From Bacteroides faecium (GTDB lineage: Bacteria; Bacteroidota; Bacteroidia; Bacteroidales; Bacteroidaceae), in assembly GCF_012113595.1 (NCBI RefSeq), contig NZ_CP050831.1:3720001-3784000 (forward strand): DNA of 64,000 nucleotides. The letters are read 5' to 3'. Positions 16,120 through 25,418 of the stretch are shown here, piece by piece. Within the stretch, counting starts at the first letter, position 1. Every line of letters starts with the position of its first letter. Both the position numbers and the translations under genes were made by a program. Under the pieces are notes generated by a model, which was given only the letters and a program-made list of their open reading frames with translations, made no database searches and was not told the DNA's origin.

Positions 16120-17388
16120 TCATCGTCTTTTAAACAACTCTTTCAATTTCACCGTCTTGTTGTTAATCAACGGGCGAGCCCAGAAACCGATAAAGGTGAT
16201 GTATCCTACAAAAACGAGGATAAACAGCATACCTGTACGAAGTGATGTCGCATCCGCTATTGTACTGACAATCATCGGCCCACCGGCTCCGCCTACGATT
16301 GCTGAACACAGGATGCCGGCAAAAGAACCGTGATGCTGTGAGGCGGAATTCAGTGCCAATGAGAATACGATGGAATACATCATCGAAATGCTGAATCCGA
16401 TAGCAGGGAAGGCAATTAACGATATTTCTTTGTTTCCGAACAGTGCGGAGAGCAACAGTACAACCGTCAATACTCCTGAGAACTGCAACAATCGTTTGCT
16501 GTCAATCAACTTTAATAACACCATGCCTACCAGGCATCCGGCAGTCATCAATCCCCAAAAGTAGCTTACAGCTTGCGCGCCGTCGGTCTGCGGGTTCACT
16601 CCATGATATTGTTCAAGGAATGTGCTCATAAAGATAGATGTTCCCTGTTCCGTGCTTACATAGCAGAAGATTCCCAAGAAAAACAACCAGACATATTTCT
16701 GTTTGAATAAAGCCAGGTATGAGTCCTTGGAACCGCTTTTTTCGTCTTCTTTCAATTCGATTTTCGGGAAACGGGATACACTGACAGCGATTAACATTAC
16801 CAGCAGAATCAATGCGAATACCCAGTAAAGAGATACCCAAGGCATTTCACGTGGGGTTATGTCTGCCAGTAAATCAATAAAGAATCCTTTTCCGGCTGTG
16901 TAAGTTACAGGGTCGAGTTCCCGAATCAAGTACGTATATACCAATGGGCTCAGGAAGGAAGCGATTCCAAACATGAATTGTGCCAGTTCGGCAACGAAAG
17001 CATAGTTTTCTTCGCCGCCTACGGTACGTTGAAGCGGATTCAATACAGTTTGCAACATAGCCATTCCCAATCCGATAATGAAAGAAGAAGCCAGCAACAT
17101 CGGATAGGTGTGCATACAGGCAAACAAGATTGTTCCGATAAACGGCATCAGGAATCCACCGAATAGTACAGGCTTTTCACCGAAACGGTCGATAAGCAGT
17201 CCGGCAGGGATGGACATGATGGCGTAAGCCAGGAAGAAAGAAGTCGGGATAAATCCCGCCATCGCCAGGTCGCTCAGGTTGAAATTGTGAATAATGTCCG
17301 GAATGAGTGGTCCCAGGATATTAGTAATGAATGAGATGGTGAACCAGAACGCCATAATCAGCGCCAGCATTCCTAAATTTCTTTTCAT
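16120..17388 (-). CDS. MFS sugar transporter (inner membrane)
   Basis: A 422-residue membrane protein with about 12 hydrophobic segments in the two-bundle MFS arrangement. The loop between helices 2 and 3 holds the usual signature (GLLIDRFGEKPVLFGG), and the central cytoplasmic loop is charged (RFPKIELKEDEKSGSK). Its start overlaps the stop of the ROK kinase gene by four bases (17385-17388), so import and phosphorylation are coupled. In this locus the natural cargo is a monosaccharide or disaccharide released from heparan sulfate, probably GlcNAc/GlcN; the exact substrate cannot be read from the sequence. Confidence 0.88.
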   Translation of the reverse strand: MKRNLGMLALIMAFWFTISFITNILGPLIPDIIHNFNLSDLAMAGFIPTSFFLAYAIMSIPAGLLIDRFGEKPVLFGGFLMPFIGTILFACMHTYPMLLASSFIIGLGMAMLQTVLNPLQRTVGGEENYAFVAELAQFMFGIASFLSPLVYTYLIRELDPVTYTAGKGFFIDLLADITPREMPWVSLYWVFALILLVMLIAVSVSRFPKIELKEDEKSGSKDSYLALFKQKYVWLFFLGIFCYVSTEQGTSIFMSTFLEQYHGVNPQTDGAQAVSYFWGLMTAGCLVGMVLLKLIDSKRLLQFSGVLTVVLLLSALFGNKEISLIAFPAIGFSISMMYSIVFSLALNSASQHHGSFAGILCSAIVGGAGGPMIVSTIADATSLRTGMLFILVFVGYITFIGFWARPLINNKTVKLKELFKRR

Positions 17389-18356
17389 AATTTAATTAGA
17401 TTGGGAGCGGAAAATTGAGTAAATATAAGTGAGGCGGCTCCGATACTTCCGGCTTTGTTGCCTAATGCGGCAGCCATGATTTCCGTATTCACGGCACAGT
17501 CGGAGATGGCATAGCGGTGAGCTTTCTCACTGACTTTCCGGATATAGAAGTCTCCGGCTTCCGATAATCCACCGCCTATCACAACCTTTTGCGGGCTGAA
17601 GATATTGATAAATCCGGCAATTCCATGCCCCAGGAAATCACAATGTTCTTCGAGGGATTCGGTGGCAATCCTGTCACCTTCTTTGTAAAGACGTACAATC
17701 AATTCTCCGTTAATTTCTTCACCCGGATAAGAAATACCGGCTTCCGTTATCCGTTGGCTGAAGCGTCTCACCAAAGCAGAAGTAGAAGCATAATGCTCCA
17801 GGCAGCCGACAGAACCACAGGCGCAAGGTTCGCCATTGGCAATTAAAGGCACATGTCCCAATTCCGTTCCGCGGTTGGCATAGCCATTGAACAGTTTGCC
17901 GTCGATGACTACCGCACCGCCGATGCCGGTTCCTACCGTTAAGAACACAACATGGGTAGCACCTTGCCCGGCTCCATACATCGTTTCGCCCAATCCCATC
18001 AGATTAGCGTCATTTCCCAATAAAGCCGGAATACCGGTTTCCGATTCAATGCGGTCTGCCAAGTGCAGGTTTTCCCAGCCTTTGATATTTTCCGCACCAC
18101 CCAGAACAATATGGTTCGTACAGTCTACGATTCCCGGTGTTCCGATTCCTATACCGTCCACCTTTAGTCCTTGCTTTTCTGCAAAAGCCTTCACTTCATT
18201 GATGGCGGCAACCAACTGCCCGATGACAGCTTCTGCTGATACATCGGCTTTCGACGGCAACTTCCCTTGAAAATGAAATACGCCTTCATTATCAATAAGG
18301 GCGTATTTCACAGAAGTTCCGCCAAGGTCTATCCCTATAGCGTATTCTTTTTCCAT
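17385..18356 (-). CDS. ROK-family sugar kinase (amino-sugar kinase candidate)
   Basis: A 323-residue cytoplasmic ROK kinase. The ATP-binding motif is at residues 8-15 (GIDLGGTS); the sugar-binding motifs GIGTPGIVD and LLGNDANLMGLGE follow, and the ROK zinc motif is intact (GHVPL ... GEPCACGSVGCLEHYAS). In B. thetaiotaomicron a ROK kinase lies at the same place in the heparin locus (BT4654 as I recall), where it would phosphorylate the hexosamine left after lyase, uronyl hydrolase and sulfatase action. Specificity for GlcNAc or GlcN over glucose is inferred from context. It lies 44 bases downstream of the DUF3604 gene; the gap has a low-complexity run of ACTTATTACTTAATACTTG but no clear promoter. 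Confidence 0.88.
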   Translation of the reverse strand: MEKEYAIGIDLGGTSVKYALIDNEGVFHFQGKLPSKADVSAEAVIGQLVAAINEVKAFAEKQGLKVDGIGIGTPGIVDCTNHIVLGGAENIKGWENLHLADRIESETGIPALLGNDANLMGLGETMYGAGQGATHVVFLTVGTGIGGAVVIDGKLFNGYANRGTELGHVPLIANGEPCACGSVGCLEHYASTSALVRRFSQRITEAGISYPGEEINGELIVRLYKEGDRIATESLEEHCDFLGHGIAGFINIFSPQKVVIGGGLSEAGDFYIRKVSEKAHRYAISDCAVNTEIMAAALGNKAGSIGAASLIFTQFSAPNLIKL

Positions 18357-18400
18357 ATCTGCAAAGTAATGCTTGATACTTATTACTTAATACTTGAAAA

Positions 18401-20029
18401 TCACACTCTTTCTGCCCATATTGGTGAACTCCAAGCCCATTGTCCGTCACGTTGGCGGGCGCGTACATAGTAATAATCCGTATCACGTTGAGGCTCCTTG
18501 TCTTCCATGTAGTGCTCTACTGTGAAGCAGCTTTCCGGCATAGCACGGTTGAAGAGGATTGCTTCGCTCAACCAGCCGATCATGAAGTGTGAACGTGAAC
18601 CTTCGAGCAATTCGCCCAATGTATGTTCAAACTTCTTGCCGTTGAATTCAGCGATAATCTTACCGTCTTTCGGCATCTCAACATCAAGGATTACTGCTTG
18701 CATGGCCGCAGTCGTCGTATTCGGATTCTTGCTGCTATACATATCCAGTTCGGTTTCCTTGTCGCCAACAGACACGATGCGGTTGACGTGTGTGTGGAAC
18801 TCTGTTTCACCTTCTTGCGGAGAAGTGAAAGCTGCACCACGGAAACAAGGAGTCACGCCATGGAGTTGTCCTTTGTCTAATGACAATTTGCCCTGCCAAT
18901 GTACGTATTTCTCTTCACGATTCCAACCGAAATCAACTTTAACTTTGCAACGTACCGTATCACCTTCCGGAGCAACCGGAGTCAACGGGCCGTTCATACG
19001 AGCCAGAATCTGTCCGTTCTTTACAATATCTACATAGTCGATACAGCTTTCACCCGTTACGTTCAGATAGATGCGACGGCTGTTACCACGAACTACATCT
19101 CCCATAAGAGCATCGTTCAAACGGAAATCTATAAGAATCTTATCACCTGTCGCAGCGCATACGTGACGGGTGCGGAGTGCTTCCCAGATAGCGTCACGGG
19201 TCAGTGACGGAGCCAGTACGCCGATACGTCCATCGCCATAACTTCCCGGATAACCGGAGTGCTGGTCGGTGGAAGCCATAATACCGAATTTGTTACCTAG
19301 TTCAAGACCATATTGGATGGTCCCTTCCCATTGGCGCGGTCCCATATCATGCAGGTAAGGGTAATCGCCCTGGTCGCTTTCTGCCAGACCGTGGCGGGAG
19401 TACATTTCTACGAACGGAGTAATATCACCTTCGGTAAAGCATTTCCAGTTGTAACCGCGGTAGCCGCCCTGGTATCCCATATGATGCGGAGTAACGAATA
19501 CCTTATGTCCTTTAGCCTTTTCTTTCCAGTCCTCGATTGAAGTACATTCTACAAGCGGTGCATCCAAATCATAGTTCAGTGCAACATGATCCCCATGTTC
19601 CATGCTATGAGCTTCGTATCCTACGAAAGTCAGGAATTCACCTTCCTTGTTGTACTCATTCGTCATTTTTACATATTTCTCGTAACCGCCTTCACGTAAA
19701 CGTTTGAAAGCGCCTGTGTGGTAGTCGATTACCCATTTCAGACGAGGGTCGTCCGCACCGGGAATATCCGGCCACATGGCATGAGGGGTTACACTGACAA
19801 AATCCAATTGTCCTTTCGCCGCTTCAAAAGCGTCGCGCATATCGCCGTGTCCGTATGTGATGTTACAGTGGTTATGTAAGTCGCCCCAATACATTTTGAG
19901 GTTGCTTGCTGATGGCATAATTTTTTTGGCATCCTTGCTTCCTGGTGCGCAAGCACCCAGTAAACTGCCCGAAGCTGCCAATCCGAGGAAAGACCAGCCT
20001 GTGTTTTTTAAAAAACTTCTTCTATCCAT
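18401..20029 (-). CDS. Tat-exported DUF3604 lipoprotein (PHP-like metal-dependent hydrolase fold)
   Basis: A 542-residue protein whose leader has a twin-arginine motif (DRRSFLKN, residues 2-9), a hydrophobic core and a lipobox LLGAC (Cys27). The mature start carries a PHP-type metal site: WGDLHNH (H52, H54) and YGHGDM (H61), then MASTDQHSG and the TRHVCAATGDKILIDF segment. DUF3604 proteins resemble the PHP phosphoesterase superfamily and bind metals, which fits export in folded form through Tat. The gene is kept at this position in the B. thetaiotaomicron heparin locus as far as I remember, but I know of no activity for it. A phosphoester, sulfoester or other ester cleavage on heparan fragments is speculation. 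It lies 24 bases downstream of the sulfatase gene. Confidence 0.83.
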   Translation of the reverse strand: MDRRSFLKNTGWSFLGLAASGSLLGACAPGSKDAKKIMPSASNLKMYWGDLHNHCNITYGHGDMRDAFEAAKGQLDFVSVTPHAMWPDIPGADDPRLKWVIDYHTGAFKRLREGGYEKYVKMTNEYNKEGEFLTFVGYEAHSMEHGDHVALNYDLDAPLVECTSIEDWKEKAKGHKVFVTPHHMGYQGGYRGYNWKCFTEGDITPFVEMYSRHGLAESDQGDYPYLHDMGPRQWEGTIQYGLELGNKFGIMASTDQHSGYPGSYGDGRIGVLAPSLTRDAIWEALRTRHVCAATGDKILIDFRLNDALMGDVVRGNSRRIYLNVTGESCIDYVDIVKNGQILARMNGPLTPVAPEGDTVRCKVKVDFGWNREEKYVHWQGKLSLDKGQLHGVTPCFRGAAFTSPQEGETEFHTHVNRIVSVGDKETELDMYSSKNPNTTTAAMQAVILDVEMPKDGKIIAEFNGKKFEHTLGELLEGSRSHFMIGWLSEAILFNRAMPESCFTVEHYMEDKEPQRDTDYYYVRARQRDGQWAWSSPIWAERV

Positions 20030-20053
20030 GATATAATTGTTTTTGGTTAATCT

Positions 20054-21664
<1,611 letters not shown>

Positions 21665-21738
21665 AATAAAGAGTATTTAGAGGAGAATGTGATATTAATA
21701 AACGAATAATAGCCGGATATGACTGTCATTCAGGGGAT

Positions 21739-21796
21739 GCGTAGTGACGAAAAATCTCCTCTCTTTATAACGTAGAGAGGAGATTCTTCGCTACGC
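21739..21796 (-). terminator. Large intergenic hairpin between heparinase III and sulfatase genes
   Basis: A composite palindrome: GCGTAG (21739-21744) with CTACGC (21791-21796), CGAA (21748-21751) with TTCG (21787-21790), and AATCTCCTCTCT (21753-21764) with AGAGAGGAGATT (21774-21785), loop of 9. There is no long U-run on the - strand side, so in a polycistronic transcript it may act as a partial terminator, RNA processing point or 3' end stabiliser that separates lyase expression from downstream genes. Confidence 0.65.
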
Positions 21797-21825
21797 TCTG
21801 ACCGGCATTGGTTAATGCCTGTTTA

Positions 21826-23826
21826 TCAGAGTTTATATTTTAATGACTGTTTCTTTCCGTTCACTTTCACTTCTACTTCCAGTCCGTTTTCGTCGAACGC
21901 TTTGTTCTTGAACTTAGCTGCAAATTTAGGGGCATCTGCACTCTTCTTAACCGGGTAGATAACAGTGATATAACGTACAGCTTCTTCGCCGTCTTTCTTC
22001 ACGTTGAATGATACATTCATACGTTTGTAACGTTTGCGGTAAGCAGTTGAACACCATCCGGGTTCTTTTTTCATACTCATACCGTCAGGACCAAAACATT
22101 GCAGTTTCATGTTGCTTCCATCTTCAAACTGAGTAAGGAATGTCATGTCTTCGCGGCTGTTTGCGATTTCTCCTTTCGGCATCTGGTAGTGAAGGTTGAT
22201 GGAACCTTTGGCGCTGCCTGCCATTTCGTCTACAATAACAAAGTAAGTGTTATCAACGAAGAATACGGAACGGCGATGCTTCAAGTTCTTGTAACTTGGA
22301 TTTTCGGTAACCAAAGTTTGGATGGCACCTTCCGGCTGCCACAGTTTGGTAACTGATTCTGTAGTATCCAGGTTTTTGTTGTTCAGGGTTACAGTATTGT
22401 GTACACAAGTCTGACGATGCCAGTTGCGTTGTTCCATCACTTCACCTTCTCCTGCATATACATATGAACCTGAATCCGGGAACAAGTTTTTGCCATTGAA
22501 CCAAAGTTCGAATGTACCGTTGTCCGGCTGGCAGTGCCAGAATGCTTTCGGACCGGCTTTTACTACCATTTGGGTAGCATCCATCCCCCAGGAATTACGG
22601 AATACGAAGAAACCTGATTTCAAGAATCCCTTAGACATATAATCCGGCAATGCGCCTTCTTTACCTTCTGTTGCAAAGTATTTGATAGCCTGATTTTTCG
22701 GGAACAGTTTGCTCCATGATTTGTAGTTCTTCACCATTTCCTTCTTAGTTGTCAACTTAGCGTCGCTGAAACATGGGTTTGTGTAATCCGGGAAAGAAAT
22801 GTTTGCATAGAACATAATCATGCTTTCGATTGTATCCAAATAGTCCTGTGGGAATTCCTTACGGAATCCGTTAGCGTCAGCGATACCTAATGCCTTGCAG
22901 AAAATATTGATAGCAGCGAGGTGATAGTGCGGGTCGAGTTCGAACTGTCCGCCATCTTCATATACCTGTACATGAATTTCACGGTTCAGGATGTCGATGC
23001 CACTCTTTCTCCAAGCCGGAGCATCTTTGAATTCCGGGAAGAAAGCGCCGGCATAAATCATGCGTTGAGCTTCGAATAGCAAGTGGTTACCCTGGTCGGA
23101 GTAGTTGCCTAAGATATGTATGGCATGCTTGTAATAATTCACTAAGAACTCAGTCAGGAAGTCCGGAGTGAAAGAAGGAGAAGGCAGGAACAACTGGAAC
23201 TGTGAAGTCTGGTCTTGCAGACGATTGCTCACTTCCAGGGGACGCCATGCGAAACGTACGTTTTCTACTTCGCCCTTGATTTTTCCGTCGCTAACCATTT
23301 CATATTCTTTCTTGTCCATCTTCACCAACGGATTCTTTTTAATCCAGTCGATGTATTGGTGTGCCCATTCTTTGGCATATTTTTCGTCACCGGATACACG
23401 ATAAGCTTTACCCATCGGAGTGAACCATTTGTGACGGTGAAGTTGCCAGCGAAGTTCGTTATCCTTTACCGGCCAGTACTGCCAGTTAATGTCTTCTCCG
23501 TAATTGTAAGAAGGCTGATAACCTTTATGAACAAAGAAAGTATGTTTCAGTGCATCGTCTGCCCATTGTTGCTCTTCTTTGCCGATAGTAACCTTTTTCA
23601 GATTAATATCCGGAGTTTTCACGTTGGTACGTGCACGGTAGTAGTCGAGCAATGCTTTTGCGGCATCTTCGTCTTTACCTTCCTGGTGCAGCGTTTTCAC
23701 TTTTTCCAGTCCCGGATAGTCCAGGTTGAGAAGTGAAAATACTTCGCTTTTCAACTCCTGGGCGCTAGCTCTGCCTACAAAACAAACGATTGCCAGCAGA
23801 ACGATATACTTTAAAGTTTTATTCAT
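21826..23826 (-). CDS. hepC: Heparinase III-type lyase (PL12), periplasmic
   Basis: A 666-residue lyase with a normal SPI signal peptide (to SAQ, residue ~23), hence periplasmic. N-terminal alpha/alpha toroid (~25-385) and C-terminal beta-sandwich. The expected catalytic residues of PL12 are all present: N247 in QGNHLLFEAQ, Y301 in ELDPHYHLAA and H431 in FWHCQPDNGTF. Length equals that of the B. thetaiotaomicron enzyme BT4657 as I recall it (666 residues), which prefers low-sulfated heparan sulfate and leaves a 4,5-unsaturated uronate. The product feeds the GH88 hydrolase encoded just upstream. Start chosen by signal peptide; no earlier in-frame start fits. Confidence 0.93.
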   Translation of the reverse strand: MNKTLKYIVLLAIVCFVGRASAQELKSEVFSLLNLDYPGLEKVKTLHQEGKDEDAAKALLDYYRARTNVKTPDINLKKVTIGKEEQQWADDALKHTFFVHKGYQPSYNYGEDINWQYWPVKDNELRWQLHRHKWFTPMGKAYRVSGDEKYAKEWAHQYIDWIKKNPLVKMDKKEYEMVSDGKIKGEVENVRFAWRPLEVSNRLQDQTSQFQLFLPSPSFTPDFLTEFLVNYYKHAIHILGNYSDQGNHLLFEAQRMIYAGAFFPEFKDAPAWRKSGIDILNREIHVQVYEDGGQFELDPHYHLAAINIFCKALGIADANGFRKEFPQDYLDTIESMIMFYANISFPDYTNPCFSDAKLTTKKEMVKNYKSWSKLFPKNQAIKYFATEGKEGALPDYMSKGFLKSGFFVFRNSWGMDATQMVVKAGPKAFWHCQPDNGTFELWFNGKNLFPDSGSYVYAGEGEVMEQRNWHRQTCVHNTVTLNNKNLDTTESVTKLWQPEGAIQTLVTENPSYKNLKHRRSVFFVDNTYFVIVDEMAGSAKGSINLHYQMPKGEIANSREDMTFLTQFEDGSNMKLQCFGPDGMSMKKEPGWCSTAYRKRYKRMNVSFNVKKDGEEAVRYITVIYPVKKSADAPKFAAKFKNKAFDENGLEVEVKVNGKKQSLKYKL

Positions 23827-23930
23827 GATATAATTTACGATTTTACAATTTACTATTTACGATTGAGAATACTCCTACTTTTGTACTATTGGATCACTCT
23901 CAACTCTCCATTCTCCACTCTCAACTTCTT
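23827..23930. repeat. Low-complexity Bacteroides repeat at the GH88 gene end
   Basis: Two adjoining simple-repeat words. First, at 23827-23870, a run of TTTACGATT / TTTACAATT / TTTACTATT units. Second, at 23894-23928, repeated CTCTCAACT / TTCTCCACT units. The second block lies inside the 3' end of the GH88 gene and codes for its last residues (LRVENGELRV). Such words recur at operon joints in Bacteroides; they look like small dispersed repeats rather than gene sequence. Confidence 0.55.
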
Positions 23931-25190
23931 TAACTCCATGAATCTCTTCAATGCTTCCAGATAGTAGTAGTCAGCATAATTCAGTGGAGTATCAATTTCA
24001 GAACCGTTAGGCAGTGAACCTACAGAGTGCATCAAGATGAATCCCTGGTTGTCGCCAACTTTTGCAAGGTATGCATCGCTTGACAAGCTCTTCAGAATTT
24101 TCTCTGCGTAATCCAAGTATTTCTTTCCGTCGGGAACCATTGTGCTTAATTCGATTAATGCCGAAGCAGTAACAGAAGCAGCCGAAGCGTCGCGCGGAGT
24201 TTCTTCTGTCACGGGAGCATCGTAATCCCAATAAGGAATAGCGTCGTCTGTTTTTACACGATCCATAATCATATCGGCTATTTTTACAGCGAAGTTCAAG
24301 AAAGTACTGTCGTTTGTTTCACGGTAGCAAGCTGTGTAACCATATACAGCCCATGCTTGTCCGCGTGCCCATGAAGAATCGTCGTTCTTTCCCTGGTGAG
24401 TTTGTTTGCGTTCAACGGTTCCGTCATTATTATAGCTTACTACGTGCCAGCAAGTATAGTCAGGACGGAAGTGGTTGTGCATGGTAGTCATGGCATGCTT
24501 GATAGCAATATCTTTATATTTGTTGTCACCGGTTGCTTTGGCTACGTTGAACAGAAGATCAAGGTTCATCATATTGTCGATGATTACCGGGAAGTTCCAT
24601 GTTCCGAAATCCCATGAGCGGATAGCACCGATAGAATCGTTGAAACGTCCGCAAAGATTGTCTGCTGTTTCTCTCATTACTGCTGCGATAGTGTCATTGG
24701 GCGCAAGACGTTCTGCATTACCATAGCTGCAATTAATCATGAATCCCAAATCGTGTGTACCTTTATAATAGCGTACCGGATTCAGAAGATTGGTATATTG
24801 AATAGCTTCCGCTTTCAGTGTGTCGTTTCCTGTCAGCTCGTATGCGTACCACAAAGAACCGGGGAAGAAACCGCTTGTCCAGTCATAAACACCGCAAAGA
24901 CGGCGTTTGCCTAATTGTTCGGCAGTCGGTTGTGCGCGGAGTGAATCTTTGAACGTCAGTGAGTCTCTTTCCAACTGGCGACAAAGGAAATCCATATCAT
25001 AACCTGTGCGGATAGAACGTGGAAGCTGACCTGTACCGTCAACTTCTTCTGCTGAAAGTTGTAATTGTGCAGAAGCTACATCCAGTCCTTTTTTAATCCA
25101 ACTGTAGTCTTCCTTTGGGGCTGTCTGGCACGATGCAAGTGCGATAGTAACCGAAGCAAAGAGAACAAGTTTCTTTTTCATGTTATTCAT
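23886..25190 (-). CDS. GH88 unsaturated glucuronyl hydrolase lipoprotein
   Basis: A 434-residue lipoprotein (lipobox LASC, near Cys21; a start at the fourth codon, MKKKL, is equally possible). It has the (alpha/alpha)6 barrel of GH88 with the two catalytic aspartate segments THDLGFMI and IIDNMMNLDL, plus the conserved SWARGQAWAVYGY and YWDYDAP blocks. It hydrates the 4,5-double bond of lyase products and frees the unsaturated uronate, which opens to a keto acid. Its position next to heparinase III agrees with the B. thetaiotaomicron locus (BT4658 as I recall). Odd point: the last ~12 residues (LRVENGELRVIQ) are encoded by a low-complexity repeat and are probably a late addition. Confidence 0.9.
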   Translation of the reverse strand: MNNMKKKLVLFASVTIALASCQTAPKEDYSWIKKGLDVASAQLQLSAEEVDGTGQLPRSIRTGYDMDFLCRQLERDSLTFKDSLRAQPTAEQLGKRRLCGVYDWTSGFFPGSLWYAYELTGNDTLKAEAIQYTNLLNPVRYYKGTHDLGFMINCSYGNAERLAPNDTIAAVMRETADNLCGRFNDSIGAIRSWDFGTWNFPVIIDNMMNLDLLFNVAKATGDNKYKDIAIKHAMTTMHNHFRPDYTCWHVVSYNNDGTVERKQTHQGKNDDSSWARGQAWAVYGYTACYRETNDSTFLNFAVKIADMIMDRVKTDDAIPYWDYDAPVTEETPRDASAASVTASALIELSTMVPDGKKYLDYAEKILKSLSSDAYLAKVGDNQGFILMHSVGSLPNGSEIDTPLNYADYYYLEALKRFMELKKLRVENGELRVIQ

Positions 25191-25226
25191 TTTAAGTGAT
25201 TGTTTTTAGAAGTTTTGTAACTGATA

Positions 25227-25234
25227 CAAAAGTA
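25227..25234 (-). promoter_or_regulatory. Possible internal promoter (-7 box) before the GH88 gene
   Basis: TACTTTTG on the - strand fits TAnnTTTG and lies 37 bases before the GH88 start, in a 228-base gap that also holds a hairpin after susD. No TTTG is found 18-21 bases further upstream, so it is weak or activator-dependent. Confidence 0.4.
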
Positions 25235-25330
25235 GCGGAAAGGCTTAACTTTGCGTTGCAGGATTGTCCAAAAGGTGTTTGAACTCTGCTTTTCCAGTTT
25301 TGATTTTGTTGAAAAAGGTTTTAAAATTCT

Positions 25331-25391
25331 CCAATAAGGTTGTGCCGTAAGCTAATATTATTACGATTTACTTTTGACACAACTTTATTGG
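25331..25391 (-). terminator. Hairpin after susD, between transport and enzyme genes
   Basis: CCAATAAGGTTGTG (25331-25344) pairs with CACAACTTTATTGG (25378-25391), 14 bp with one G-U. On the - strand it follows the susD stop by 28 bases and is followed by AGAATTTTAAAA. A partial terminator or RNA stabiliser here would keep the surface transport mRNA above the level of the enzyme mRNA, as seen in other Sus-type operons. Confidence 0.6.
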
Positions 25392-25418
25392 GGGATTCTA
25401 AACGTTCATTACAAAGAA

